Assembly (NCBI GenBank): GCA_963812195.1
Contig: CAWEUI010000007.1
Span: 1 to 64,000, forward strand
DNA: 64,000 nt
Source: ZC4RG30 sp963812195
GTDB lineage: Bacteria; Pseudomonadota; Gammaproteobacteria; Steroidobacterales; Steroidobacteraceae
Direction of reading: 5' to 3'
Shown here: positions 53,139 through 63,112 of the stretch, piece after piece
How positions within the stretch are numbered: the stretch's first letter is position 1
Layout of the letters: the number at the start of each line of letters is the position of its first letter
Position numbers and translations under genes: made by a program
The notes under the pieces: generated by a model
Databases searched by the model: none
The model's input: the letters and a program-made list of their open reading frames with translations, nothing else
Told to the model about the DNA's origin: nothing

Positions 53139-56100
53139 TCAACCTGACCGGTCCAGCGTGAGCAGACTGGCGTTGCCGCCCACCGCGGCGGTGTTGGTCG
53201 AAACGGTGCGTTCGGTGGCGAAACGCTGCAGGTAGTGCGGCCCACCGGCCTTGGGGCCGGTACCGGACAATCCGCACCCGCCGAAGGGTTGCGCGCCGAC
53301 CACCGCGCCGATCATGTTGCGGTTCACATAGACGTTGCCGACGCGGGCCCGCGCGGCGATGCGTCGCGCGGTGGCCTCGACGCGTGTCTGCACACCCAGG
53401 GTCAGGCCATAGCCCAGCGCATTGACCTGCGCGATGAGCGCATCGAGCCCGGCCGCGCGGTAGCGCACCACATGCAACACCGGGCCGAACACCTCGCGGG
53501 TCAAAGGTGCCAGCGAGTCGATTTCCAGTGCCACCGGTGCGAAATAGTGGCCATGCGGCAGGCCATCGGGAATCGCGGCGCGGTGCACCCAGCGCGCGGC
53601 CGGCGCGAGTTGTGCCACATGCGCTTCCAGCCTGGCGTGTGCCTCGGCATCGATCACCGGTCCCACGTCGGTTTCCAGCAAGTCCGGATCGCCGATCAGC
53701 AGGGTATCCATGTACCCGCACAGCAGCTCGACGGTGCGATCGGCGATCTCCTCCTGCAGCAGCAACACGCGCGCGGCCGAGCAGCGTTGGCCGGCGCTGT
53801 CGAACGCCGAAACCGCGGCATCCAGCACCACCTGTTCGGGCAGCGCGGAGCTGTCCACGATCAGCACATTCTGTCCACCGGTCTCGGCCACCAGCACGGC
53901 CAGCGCGCCGGCGCGCGCGGCAAGCTGCCGATTGATCAGCTGCGCCACGTCGGTGGAACCGGTGAACGCCACGCCGGCCACGCGTGTATCAGACAGCAGT
54001 GCGCGCGCCCAGCTGCGCGCCATCGCCCGGCAGCAAGGACAGCACCTCGCGCGGCACACCAGCCTCGTGCAGCAGGCTCACCGCGCGCGCGGCAATCAAC
54101 GGCGTCTGCTCGGCCGGCTTGGCGATCACGGTATTGCCGGCGGCCAGCGCCGCGCCAACCTGCCCGGTGAAGATGGCCAGCGGAAAATTCCACGGACTGA
54201 TGCACACGAACACGCCGCGTCCATGCAACGTGAGCTCGTTGCGCTCGCCGGTGGGACCGGGCAGCGGCGCCGCGCCGGCGAAGTCGCCTTCCGCGCATGC
54301 GGCGTAGTAGCGCAGGAAATCCACCGCCTCGCGTACTTCGGCCAGCGCATTGGGCCAGCTCTTGCCGGCTTCGCGCACAGCCAGGCTCATCAGTTCCAGG
54401 CGCTGCGCCTCGAAGGCATCCGCCGCGCGGCGCAGCGCCTGCGCGCGTGCGGCGGCCGGTGTCGCCTCCCAGGCGGCAAACGCATCCGCGGCATTGGCCA
54501 GCGCCGCCTGCGCGTCCAGCGCACCGGCTTCGATGACAGTGCCGACCACATCATCAAGTCGCGCCGGGTTGCGCACCGCCCGCGCCGCGCCCGGGCACTT
54601 GCGGCCTGCGATCAGCGGCCCGGCCTGATGGGTGCGCGTGGCCAGCACGGCCGCTTGCGCACGCATCGCCGCAACAGCGGCGGATCGGCGAAGTTCAAGC
54701 CATTGGAATTGCGACGCCCGGCGCCAAACAGTTCCGCGGGCAACGGGATGGAGGGGTGCGGGATGAGCTCCAGGCCCTGCACTTCGTCCATCGGGTCGCG
54801 CACCACATCGGCCACCGGCAGGCGCTCATCGACCAGACGATGCACAAAGGAAGTATTGGCGCCATTCTCCAGCAGCCGGCGCACCAGATAGGGCAGCAGT
54901 TGCTCGTGCGAGCCCACCGGCGCGTACACGCGGCAGGGGCGCATCCACCGCCGCATACAGCTCACGACCCATGCCGTGCAGGCGCTGGAATTCGAACTCG
55001 CGGCCGGCCTCACCGGCCACCGTCAGCACCCATGCCACGGTGTGCGCGTTGTGGGTGGCGAACTGCGGATGGATGAGCACGTCATTGGCCCGCAGCAGGG
55101 TGCGCGCACAGGCCAGCCAGGCCACGTCCGTATTGGCCTTGCGCGTGTACACCGGATAGCCGGCCAGCCCGCGCTCCTGGGCGCGTTTGATCTCGGTGTC
55201 CCAATACGCGCCCTTCACCAGGCGGATGTGCAGATGCCGTCGGCGTTGCACGGCCAGCTCGATCAGCCAGTCCAGAACTGCCGGTGCGCGCCGCTGGTAT
55301 GCCTGCACCGCCAGACCCAGACCCTGCCAGCCGTTCAGGCCAGCCGTTTCCAGCAACGCGCGTGTCACCGCGAGCTGCAGCTCCAGACGGTCCGCCTCTT
55401 CGGCGTCTATGGTCAGCGGCACGTCCCGGTCCGCGGCCAGCCGCGCGAGCTGCTGCATGCGCGGCACCAGCTCGGCCAGCACGCGCGGCATGCGCCCCGG
55501 CTCGTAGCGCGGATGCAGGGCCGACAGCTTTACGGAAACGCCGGGCCGACCGGCGGCATCTTCGGTCCGGTCCGCCGCCGCAATCGCCTCGATGGCATGG
55601 GCGTAGTCCTGGTAGTGGCGCTGCGCATCAGCCCAGGTAAGCGCGGCTTCACCCAGCATGTCGAAGGAGTACCGCCAGGGCCGCACGTCCGCGGACTGTG
55701 CGCGGCGCAGGGCCTCGCCGATGGTGCGCCCCATCACGAACTGCGTACCCAGGATGCGCATCGCCTGTCCCAGTGCCGCGCGCACCACCGGTTCGCCCAG
55801 CCTTGCCACCAGGCGCTCCACGAAGGGCGCGGCCGCGCCCTGCGGCTGCTCCCCGGCGCGCACGATGTGGCCGGTGAGCATCAGGCTCCAGGTGGAGGCG
55901 TTCACGAACAGCGAGGAGGATTCGCCGGCATGCGCGCTCCAGTCGCCGGCGCGGATCTTCTCGGCGATCAGGCGGTCCGCGGTCTCGGTATCCGGAATGC
56001 GCAGCAGCGACTCGGCCAGGCACAACAGGATCACGCCCTCGCGGGAGCTGAGCGAGTACTGCAGCATGAAGGCGTCGAGCCCGGACTGGTGGCCATGTTC

Positions 56101-56253
56101 GGCACGAATGTCGCGCACCAGGGATTCGGCCAGCTCGCGCACCTGCCCGGACTGCGCCGCCGGCAGGCACGCGCGGCTGGCCGCGGCACGCACCAGCCGC
56201 GTTTCGTCCCCCAGGTAGTCCGCGCTGAACGCTCGCGGGAAACCAGGGGTCAT
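53139..56253 (-). CDS. putA: Bifunctional proline dehydrogenase/P5C dehydrogenase, three frameshifts
   Basis: Oxidises proline to glutamate. N-terminal domain II and the PRODH barrel are clear (GVSVKLSALHPRYEPGRMPR, IDAEEADRLELQL, RLVKGAYWDTEIKRAQERGL, FATHNAHTVAW), then the aldehyde dehydrogenase domain (SPWNFPLAIFTGQVGAALAA, AETGGQNVLIVDSSA, catalytic Cys in DSAGQRCSAARVLLL). It lacks the N-terminal ribbon-helix-helix DNA-binding domain of E. coli PutA, so it is the short, non-repressor class, about 1,038 residues. Frame changes near 54937, 54670 and 54005 join conserved sequence. Confidence 0.92.
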
Positions 56254-56259
56254 CGCGGA

Positions 56260-57012
56260 CTACCTGCGCGGCCCGGAAACGCCGAACTCCGCGCCCTGCG
56301 GATCGAAAGCCACCGCCGCCCACGCACCACCTGGCACCTGCTGCGCTTCGCCGCGCAGCTTGCCACCACCGGTGGCGATGGCCCGGGTGGCGCGATCGAT
56401 ATCGTCCACGCCGAAGTAGTGACGCCAGATGGGCGGGCCTTCGCTGCGCTTCATCGCGGCACCGAAACGCTGCCCGCCACCGATGAGGAACTGGTACTCA
56501 CCCATCGGGCCCATGTTCATCACATCGCCCTTTTGCCAGCCCAGGTTCTTCACGTAGAACTCCACGCCCGCCACCGGATCCGGGGTGAGCAGTTCATTCC
56601 ACTGGCAGTGCCCCACCCGTGCCGCAAAGGACTGGCTCTGCCCGCCCTGCGACAGCGGCGTCATCACGTACACGGGCGCGCCCTGCGGATCCATGATCAT
56701 GGCGAAGCGTCCAACGCCGGGGATGTCCGTCGGCGGCACGCATTGCCGCGCGCCGCTCTGCAGCGCCGCGGCCACCACCACGTCCACGTTGGCGACATGC
56801 ACGTAGCCCAGCCAGATCGCCCCCGGGATGCCGAGCTCGCCCGGCATCGCCATGCTGCCACCGATGGGGATCTCGCCGGCCGAGAACATGGCATAGCCCG
56901 TGGCCGGGTCCGCCGCCGCCCAGTTCCAGCCGACCACCTCGGCGTAGAACCTGCGCGCCGCCACCACGTCCGGACTGAGCAGCTCGTACCAGATCCATCC
57001 GCCCGTGCTCAT
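56260..57012 (-). CDS. Two-domain VOC family protein
   Basis: 250 residues with two glyoxalase-like halves (WIWYELLSPDVVAARRFYAE and WNELLTPDPVAGVEFYVKNL). Similar duplicated VOC proteins include 27 kDa antigen CFP30B-like hydroxylases; substrate unknown. Directly upstream of putA (six bases). Confidence 0.85.
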   Translation of the reverse strand: MSTGGWIWYELLSPDVVAARRFYAEVVGWNWAAADPATGYAMFSAGEIPIGGSMAMPGELGIPGAIWLGYVHVANVDVVVAAALQSGARQCVPPTDIPGVGRFAMIMDPQGAPVYVMTPLSQGGQSQSFAARVGHCQWNELLTPDPVAGVEFYVKNLGWQKGDVMNMGPMGEYQFLIGGGQRFGAAMKRSEGPPIWRHYFGVDDIDRATRAIATGGGKLRGEAQQVPGGAWAAVAFDPQGAEFGVSGPRR

Positions 57013-57031
57013 TGGACTCTCCTTGTGGGGG

Positions 57032-58030
57032 TCAGGAATTTACCAGCACCGCCGCGCCGCGCACTCGTCCGTCACGCAATGCGGCCAGCGCGAGATTGGC
57101 GTCCTGCAGCGCAAACGTCTGCACCGCGGGCCGCAGGTCCATCTCGCCTGCCAGCCGCATGAACTCGACTCCGTCGCGCCGCGTCAGGTTGGCCACCGAC
57201 GCAATGCTGCGCTCTGCCCACAGCAGTGCATAGGGAAACGATGGAATGTCGCTCATGTGAATGCCGGCGCACACCACCCGGCCGCCCTTGCGCGTGGCGG
57301 CCAGCGCGGCCGGCACCAGTGCGCCGACCGGCGCGAACAGGATGGCCGCATCCAGCGGCTGCGGCGGTTGCTCGTCCGAACCGCCAGCCCAGAGCGCGCC
57401 GAGTTCGCGCGCGAAGGATTGTGCCGCCGTGTCGCCCGGTCGGGTAAAGGCGAGGATGCGGCGCCCTTGCGCGACCGCCACCTGTGCAATCAGGTGCGCG
57501 GCAGCCCCGAAGCCATACAGGCCCAGCACCGTACCCTCGCCTGCCGCACGATAGGCGCGATAGCCGATCAGTCCCGCGCACAGCAAGGGCGCGGCTTCGG
57601 CGTCGCTGTAGCGATCCGGAACCGGCAGACAGTAGCGCGCATCGGCCAGCGCGTACTCGGCGTAGCCGCCGTCCATGCTGCAGCCGGTGAAGCGCGCCGC
57701 ATCACACAGGTTCTCGCGGCCGGTCCGGCAGTACTCGCACTGGCCACAACTGCCCCCCAGCCAGGGCACGCCAACCCGGTCGCCCTCGTTGAATGCCGCA
57801 ACGGCACTGCCGCGCGCCGCCACTCGCCCAACCACTTCATGCCCGGGCGTGACCGGATAGCGCGCCTGCGGCAGCTCGCCATCCAGCAGGTGCAGGTCCG
57901 TACGGCACACGCCGCAGGCGCACACCTTGAGCAGCACCTGCTGCGGCCCGGGTTGCGGCACCGGTTGCTCCCGGCATTCCAGTGCAGTGGCCGCAGCGTG
58001 CAACCGCATGGCACGGTAGCTGGGCGGCAT
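57032..58030 (-). CDS. Zinc-dependent alcohol dehydrogenase (AdhA type)
   Basis: 332 residues, MDR family. Catalytic zinc site CGVCRTDLH and PGHEVVG, structural zinc cysteines in CGQCEYCRTGRENLC, and the AdhA-class segment LLCAGLIGYRAYRAAG followed by LGLYGFGAAAHLI. Alcohol/aldehyde substrate unknown. Confidence 0.9.
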   Translation of the reverse strand: MPPSYRAMRLHAAATALECREQPVPQPGPQQVLLKVCACGVCRTDLHLLDGELPQARYPVTPGHEVVGRVAARGSAVAAFNEGDRVGVPWLGGSCGQCEYCRTGRENLCDAARFTGCSMDGGYAEYALADARYCLPVPDRYSDAEAAPLLCAGLIGYRAYRAAGEGTVLGLYGFGAAAHLIAQVAVAQGRRILAFTRPGDTAAQSFARELGALWAGGSDEQPPQPLDAAILFAPVGALVPAALAATRKGGRVVCAGIHMSDIPSFPYALLWAERSIASVANLTRRDGVEFMRLAGEMDLRPAVQTFALQDANLALAALRDGRVRGAAVLVNS

Positions 58031-58036
58031 GGGAAA

Positions 58037-58606
58037 CTAGATCAGCGGCACGCCGATCAGCCAGAGGTGCAGCCACGCCAGCACAGCCGCGTACAGCGCG
58101 AGGCCGGCCACCATGGCCAGCACGTCGTACGTGATCTTCGGCACCGTGTGGATGTTGGGCTCGGGCTGGCGGCGCTTCAGGGAAATGCGGTCGGCCACCG
58201 CCCAGGCGAGAAAGCCGCCGAACAGCAGCACGTCGGCGAGCGTGCCGTTGGACAGCAGATGCGCGAACGCCCAGATCTTCACTGCCGTGAGCATCGGGTG
58301 CTTGAGCCAGACTTTGGTCCAGCATGGCAGGTAGGCGGCGAACATCAGCGGAAACACCGGCAGCATCAGCAGGAACGTGACGTGATGCATCCAGACCGGC
58401 GGCGAGTACAGCACGATGGGCGCGTGGCGCGCCTGGCCGAAACCGATGACTATCAGTACCAGCCCGGCGATTGCGAACAGCGAGTGCACACCGCGCCAGC
58501 CATTGCGACCGAGCGACGCCACCAACCTGTCGTGCGTGGCAAGCGCGAAGATCGGCACCGAGTGGATGCCCAGGAACAGCACGAGGCCGAGGATCAGCAG
58601 CGCCAT
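58037..58606 (-). CDS. nnrU: NnrU-family membrane protein
   Basis: 189 residues with about six helices. LVLFLGIHSVPIFA, GWRGVHSLFAIAGLVLIVIG and HPMLTAVKIWAFAHLLSNGT, LADVLLFGGFLAW are typical of the NnrU/isoprenoid methyltransferase-like fold. NnrU is named from denitrification loci, but many homologues, and probably this one, have no such context. Six bases upstream of the alcohol dehydrogenase gene. Confidence 0.85.
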   Translation of the reverse strand: MALLILGLVLFLGIHSVPIFALATHDRLVASLGRNGWRGVHSLFAIAGLVLIVIGFGQARHAPIVLYSPPVWMHHVTFLLMLPVFPLMFAAYLPCWTKVWLKHPMLTAVKIWAFAHLLSNGTLADVLLFGGFLAWAVADRISLKRRQPEPNIHTVPKITYDVLAMVAGLALYAAVLAWLHLWLIGVPLI

Positions 58607-58633
58607 GGGCGCAACTTAGCACAGCCGGACGTG

Positions 58634-59386
58634 TCAGGCGCGTTGCAGATTCCCGTCGATGGGCAAGACCTGGCCGGAAATGGACTTGGCCGCATCGCCA
58701 GCCAGGTAAAGCGCGAGGCGCGCGATGTCGTCCGGGTCCACGAACAGCTTCAGCGACTGGTTGACGAGCTGCAGCCGCTTCTCCTCCTCGATGCTGCGGC
58801 CCGAGGCCTGCGCCCGACCCTGAAACACGCGCTCGACCCGCTCACCCGCCACCGCGCCCGGCGCAATGGCGTTGACACGGATGCCGTGCTCGCCCAGTTC
58901 CATGGCCAGCGTCTTGGTAAGCCCGATCAATGCCCACTTCGAAGCGGAATAGGGACTGCGGTTCGGATACCCGAATCGTCCCGCCGCCGAGGACATGTTG
59001 ATGATCACGCCACTGCCATTGCGGATCAGGTGCGGAATCGCCACCCGCGAGACGTTGAACGCACCGGTCAGGTTCACGCGCAGCACGGCATCCCAGTCGT
59101 CCGGATCCAGCTCGTGCACCGGCAGCGTGGGCCCGCCGATGCCGGCGTTGTTGACCAGCACATCGAGGCCGCCGAGCCCACGCGCGGCCTCGGCCACCAT
59201 GGCCTCGACCGCGGCGCGATCCCCCACGTCGCAACGCGCAGTGAGGAGGCCCGGCATCGCGGCAGCCGCGCGCTCCAGCGCGGCCGCGTCGATGTCGCAG
59301 ACGAAGACACGCGCGCCATCGGCGTGAAAGGCGCGCGCAATCGCCAGGCCAATTCCGCCGGCGCCCGCGCTAATCAGGACGCGGTT
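58634..59386 (-). CDS. Short-chain dehydrogenase/reductase
   Basis: About 250 residues. Cofactor loop GAGGIGLAIARAF, VNNAGIGGPTLPVHELDPDD, catalytic Ser and YxxxK in INMSSAAGRFGYPNRSPYSA SK. GTG start at 59386 is assumed because the frame beyond it reads non-family sequence. An FabG-like fold; substrate unknown. Confidence 0.88.
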   Translation of the reverse strand, partial: NRVLISAGAGGIGLAIARAFHADGARVFVCDIDAAALERAAAAMPGLLTARCDVGDRAAVEAMVAEAARGLGGLDVLVNNAGIGGPTLPVHELDPDDWDAVLRVNLTGAFNVSRVAIPHLIRNGSGVIINMSSAAGRFGYPNRSPYSASKWALIGLTKTLAMELGEHGIRVNAIAPGAVAGERVERVFQGRAQASGRSIEEEKRLQLVNQSLKLFVDPDDIARLALYLAGDAAKSISGQVLPIDGNLQRA

Positions 59387-59405
59387 CACGGCTGCCCGCG
59401 GGTTA

Positions 59406-59753
59406 CTACTGCGCCGGCGGCGCGGCAGCAGGACCCCCGCCACCAGGGCCGCCCGTCATGTTCGCCAACCCCTTGGTCAGCTCTTCGCGGGTCACCTTGC
59501 CGTCCTTGTTCAGGTCGAAGGTGTCCCAGGACTGGATCAGCTGCTTGCCGGCCTTGGTCGCCTCTTCCTTGGTGATGACGCCGTCCTTGTTCAGATCATT
59601 GTTGCCCAGCACGAAGTCGGGCGTGATTCCGCCTGGCGGCATGCCTGCACCGGGGCCGCCCGGGGGCGGACCGCCCGGAGCCTGGGCACTGGCGGCGGCT
59701 GCGACCAGCATCGCGGCGACTGCGAGGGACATAACTTTGGACTTGTTGTTCAT
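59406..59753 (-). CDS. Secreted EF-hand protein
   Basis: 115 residues: a signal peptide (MNNKSKVMSLAVAAMLVAAA), a Gly/Pro-rich linker, and two canonical EF-hand loops DLNKDGVITKEE and DLNKDGKVTREE, then a Gly/Pro/Ala tail. Probable calcium-binding periplasmic protein. GGAG precedes ATG 59753. Confidence 0.86.
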   Translation of the reverse strand: MNNKSKVMSLAVAAMLVAAAASAQAPGGPPPGGPGAGMPPGGITPDFVLGNNDLNKDGVITKEEATKAGKQLIQSWDTFDLNKDGKVTREELTKGLANMTGGPGGGGPAAAPPAQ

Positions 59754-59841
59754 GCAGCACTCCATCGCTTGGTGAATCGGCGAGCGACAGTTTGTCCGAA
59801 AGACTTCGCGCAGGCGAGGTTATCGCTGCATGAAAATCTCT

Positions 59842-60528
59842 TTATTGTTCGCGCCGCACGGTAAGGATCTTCACCGGCTGGGCCAGCATCTGCCCCTTCA
59901 TCACCGGATTGTGCGCATCCTCGCTTCTGGGCAGCTCGAGAATCGCATGCACGACGTCCATGCCCGCGGTAACCCGCCCGAAAACCGCATAACCCGGATC
60001 GCTGCCGTCGGCCTTGCCATCCATGGTGGTCAGATCGCCGATCACGATGAAGAAGTCGGCATCCGCCGTACCCGGTGCCTCACGCGCCATGGATATCGCA
60101 CCGTCGACATGCGAAAGGCCGGTGGCAAGCGGCGACTCGTGCGCAATCGGCTTGAACAGCTTCTTGCGGTTGCCCTGCAGTCCGCCCTGCACCAGGCCGT
60201 ACTTGCCATCCTCGGTGACCTTCATCGCGCGATAGAAGGTGATGCCGTCGAAGCGTCTGGTGTCGACGTAGTGCAGGAAATTGCCGGCCGTGACCGGGGC
60301 GCGCTCGACTTCCAGCGCCAGATGGATATCGCCCATGGTGGTGTGCATGACCACCGGCACGGTGGCCGGCTGCGGGGGAGCCGGCGGCTGTGGCACGGCC
60401 GGTGCGGGCGGGGTTTCACCGGCATCCGGAGCAGGTGGCGGCGCCTGCTGCGCCATGCACCACATGGCAATGGTGGCCAGAACAACTGTGGCGAGACCGC
60501 GGCGCAGCGGATGGATACGATTGCTCAT
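59842..60528 (-). CDS. Secreted cyclophilin-type peptidyl-prolyl isomerase
   Basis: 228 residues: signal peptide (RRGLATVVLATIAMWCMAQQ), a Pro-rich linker of about 35 residues, then a cyclophilin domain (TMGDIHLALEVERAPVTAGN, FYRAMKVTEDGKYGLVQGGL, SMAREAPGTADADFFIVIGD, GYAVFGRVTAGMDVV). Differs from the canonical active site (FYRAM in place of FHRV), as in divergent periplasmic members. ATG 60528 is only 19 bases from the divergent ltrA start. Confidence 0.88.
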   Translation of the reverse strand: MSNRIHPLRRGLATVVLATIAMWCMAQQAPPPAPDAGETPPAPAVPQPPAPPQPATVPVVMHTTMGDIHLALEVERAPVTAGNFLHYVDTRRFDGITFYRAMKVTEDGKYGLVQGGLQGNRKKLFKPIAHESPLATGLSHVDGAISMAREAPGTADADFFIVIGDLTTMDGKADGSDPGYAVFGRVTAGMDVVHAILELPRSEDAHNPVMKGQMLAQPVKILTVRREQ

Positions 60529-60547
60529 GATGGAGAATCCTAGCCGA

Positions 60548-61759
60548 ATGAATCGCTCCCTGCTGCGCGCCCGTGACACGGCCGGCGGGGACCGGGTCGA
60601 GAACATCGAGCTGTTCTTCGATCTGGTATTCGTGTTCGCCGTCACGCGGCTGTCGCACACGCTGCTGGAGGACCTGAGCCTGGCCGGGGCCTCGCGGGTG
60701 GCGTTGCTGCTGGTCGCGGTGTGGTGGGTGTGGATCTACACGAGCTGGGTCACCAACTGGCTGGCGCCGGAGCGCCTGCCGGTGCGGCTGTGCCTGTTCG
60801 CGTTGATGGGCGCGGGGCTGTTGCTGGCGGTGTCGATCCCGCACGCCTTCGCCGAGTACGCCATGGTATTTGCGGCCTGCTACGTGAGCATGCAGCTCGG
60901 CCGGACCGCATTCTTCCTGTGGGCTGCGCGCGATGGCGCGCCGGCAGTAACGCACAGCTTCCAGCGCATGCTGGCCTGGTTCGTTGTCTCCGGCGTGTTC
61001 TGGTTCGGCGGCGCGCAGTGGCAACGCGTGCAGCCACTGGCCTGGTCGATTGCTCTTGGCCTGGAACTGCTTGCTCCGGCTCTCTCGTATCGCTTCCCGG
61101 GACTGGGTCGCTCGCATACGCGCGACTGGAACATCGCCGGCGGACATCTGGCCGAACGCTGCGGGCTGTTCGTCATCATTGCGCTGGGTGAATCGCTGCT
61201 GATGACCGGCACGGCCTACGCCGATCTGCCGTGGAGCAGGCATGATGCGGCCGCGCTGGTCGCGCTGGCCAGTGCCGCGCTGGGCTGCGTGCTGATGTGG
61301 TGGATCTACTTCGACACCGGCGCCGGCCGCGCGCACCACCGCATTGCCCATTCGACCGATCCGGGCAGCCAGGGACGCCTCGCCTACACGTACCTGCACA
61401 TTCCCATCGTGGCCGGCATCATCGTGTGTGCGGTGGCCGACGAGCTGGTGTTCGCGCGCGATGCCCATGACGCTCACGCGGCGGGCTGGGTCGTGATGCT
61501 CGCCGGACCGCTCATCTACATCATCGGCACGGCATCGTTCAAGTGGGCCATGAACGAGCGCGCCGGTCCGCCGTTTTCGCACCTGGCCGGATTCGTGCTG
61601 CTGCTGGCGCTGATATGGCCGGCACGGACCGGCATGCTGTCCGTGCCCGGACTGGGCATCGCAACTACCGTTGTACTGCTCGTGGTGGCAATCTGGGAGT
61701 CCATCGCGCTGCGCCGGCCGCCGCGCATCTCCACCAACGACGCAAGGAGCACGCCATGA
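60548..61759 (+). CDS. ltrA: Low temperature requirement protein A (LtrA) family membrane protein
   Basis: 403 residues with about twelve helices. RVENIELFFDLVFVFAVTRL near the N-terminus and AERCGLFVIIALGESLLMTG are LtrA hallmarks. Named from a Listeria cold-growth mutant; biochemical role unknown. ATG 60548. Its stop overlaps the start of the channel gene (ATGA), so they are coupled. Confidence 0.9.
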   Translation: MNRSLLRARDTAGGDRVENIELFFDLVFVFAVTRLSHTLLEDLSLAGASRVALLLVAVWWVWIYTSWVTNWLAPERLPVRLCLFALMGAGLLLAVSIPHAFAEYAMVFAACYVSMQLGRTAFFLWAARDGAPAVTHSFQRMLAWFVVSGVFWFGGAQWQRVQPLAWSIALGLELLAPALSYRFPGLGRSHTRDWNIAGGHLAERCGLFVIIALGESLLMTGTAYADLPWSRHDAAALVALASAALGCVLMWWIYFDTGAGRAHHRIAHSTDPGSQGRLAYTYLHIPIVAGIIVCAVADELVFARDAHDAHAAGWVVMLAGPLIYIIGTASFKWAMNERAGPPFSHLAGFVLLLALIWPARTGMLSVPGLGIATTVVLLVVAIWESIALRRPPRISTNDARSTP

Positions 61760-63111
61760 ACGGCGAAGAAGAGCTGTTGCTGGGCATCACCACCGGCACC
61801 CTGGGCGCCAGCCTGCTGACCGTCGTGCTGGTGGGCGCCGCGCACCTGGGGCTGAAGTGGTGGGTGCGCAGACGCTACCGCCATGCCGCGGCGATGGCCG
61901 ACGGGGACGCCGGCCGCGACGCCACCATCCGTCATTGGGTCATGCGCACCCTGATGAAGGTCGTGGGTCCCATCGCGCTGCTGCTGTGGGTGTACGGACT
62001 GCACTACGCGCTGACGAGTCTGCTCGCCGAACTGCCCTACCCCACGGTGAAGCACTACAGCCTCGCGATCCTCGACGGCCTGCGCGGCATCGGTGCATTG
62101 CTGGCATTGATGTGGCTGCTCTCACGCATCGGCCGCGGCATCGAGGATGCGCTGAAGAACCTGACCGGGCGCATCGAAGGGCACGTGGACGACCTGCTGC
62201 TGCCCATCGTCGGCACCGGCATCCGCCTGATCCTGCCGCTGCTGGCGATCATTCTTGGCGCACCGATGCTGGATGTGCCGCAACGCATGCAGGCGCTGTT
62301 CAGCAACGTGGTCAGCATGGTGCTGATCGGCGCCTTCTCGTACATCCTGTATCGTCTGGTGGACGCGGCCTGTGAGCTGATCCTGTCCAGATACCGCCTG
62401 GACGTGGCCGACAACCGCGAAGCGCGCGGTATCTACACGCAGGTCACCGTACTGCGCAAGGCCGCGCTGGCAGTCATCGGCCTGATCGCATTCGCCTCGA
62501 TGCTGATGGTGTTCGACTCCGTGCGGCAGGTCGGCACCACCATTCTGGCTTCGGCCGGCGTGGCCGGCATCGTGGTGGGCTTCGCCGCACAGCGCAGCCT
62601 CGCCACATTGCTGGCCGGCTTTCAGATCGCACTGACCCAGCCCATCCGGCTGGACGACGTGGTGATCGTCGAGGGTGAATGGGGGCGCATCGAGGAGATC
62701 ACGCTTACCTATGTGGTCATCAACATCTGGGACCTGCGCCGTTTGATCGTGCCGATCACCTACTTTCTGGACAAACCCTTCCAGAACTGGACGCGCAGCT
62801 CGGCCGACCTGCTGGCCTACGTGTATCTGTACGTCGACTATCGCGTGCCTCTCGAGCGGGTCCGCGAGAAATTCACCCGGCTTCTGGAAGGCTCGCCGCA
62901 GTGGGACCACAAGGTCAACAGCGTGCAGGTCACCGACATCACCGAGCATTCGGTGCAGATCCGCCTGCTTGCCAGTGCGTCCGATGCCTCCAGGGCCTGG
63001 GATCTGCGCTGTAATGTGCGCGAGAAGATGCTGGCATTCCTGCAGCAGGAATACCCGCAGAGCCTGCCCCAGGTGCGGCTGCTGCAGCAGATGGATACCG
63101 CGGCGGGCTGA
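61756..63111 (+). CDS. MscS-family mechanosensitive ion channel
   Basis: 451 residues, several N-terminal helices, then the MscS pore helix and beta domain (ASAGVAGIVVGFAAQRSLAT, QIALTQPIRLDDVVIVEGEW, VINIWDLRRLIVPITYFLDK). Longer than E. coli MscS (286), with four extra N-terminal helices like the YnaI/MscK subgroups. Releases solutes on hypo-osmotic shock. Coupled to ltrA. Confidence 0.9.
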   Translation: MNGEEELLLGITTGTLGASLLTVVLVGAAHLGLKWWVRRRYRHAAAMADGDAGRDATIRHWVMRTLMKVVGPIALLLWVYGLHYALTSLLAELPYPTVKHYSLAILDGLRGIGALLALMWLLSRIGRGIEDALKNLTGRIEGHVDDLLLPIVGTGIRLILPLLAIILGAPMLDVPQRMQALFSNVVSMVLIGAFSYILYRLVDAACELILSRYRLDVADNREARGIYTQVTVLRKAALAVIGLIAFASMLMVFDSVRQVGTTILASAGVAGIVVGFAAQRSLATLLAGFQIALTQPIRLDDVVIVEGEWGRIEEITLTYVVINIWDLRRLIVPITYFLDKPFQNWTRSSADLLAYVYLYVDYRVPLERVREKFTRLLEGSPQWDHKVNSVQVTDITEHSVQIRLLASASDASRAWDLRCNVREKMLAFLQQEYPQSLPQVRLLQQMDTAAG

Positions 63112-63112
63112 T

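Noticed and set aside
58037..58606. Part of a denitrification cluster because of NnrU
   Set aside because: No nitrite, nitric oxide or nitrous oxide reductase genes are in the window; NnrU-like proteins are common outside such clusters.
57005..59575. 856-codon open frame opposite alcohol dehydrogenase, NnrU and SDR genes
   Set aside because: Covers three recognisable genes on the other strand; the product is His/Arg/Gln-rich without domain structure.
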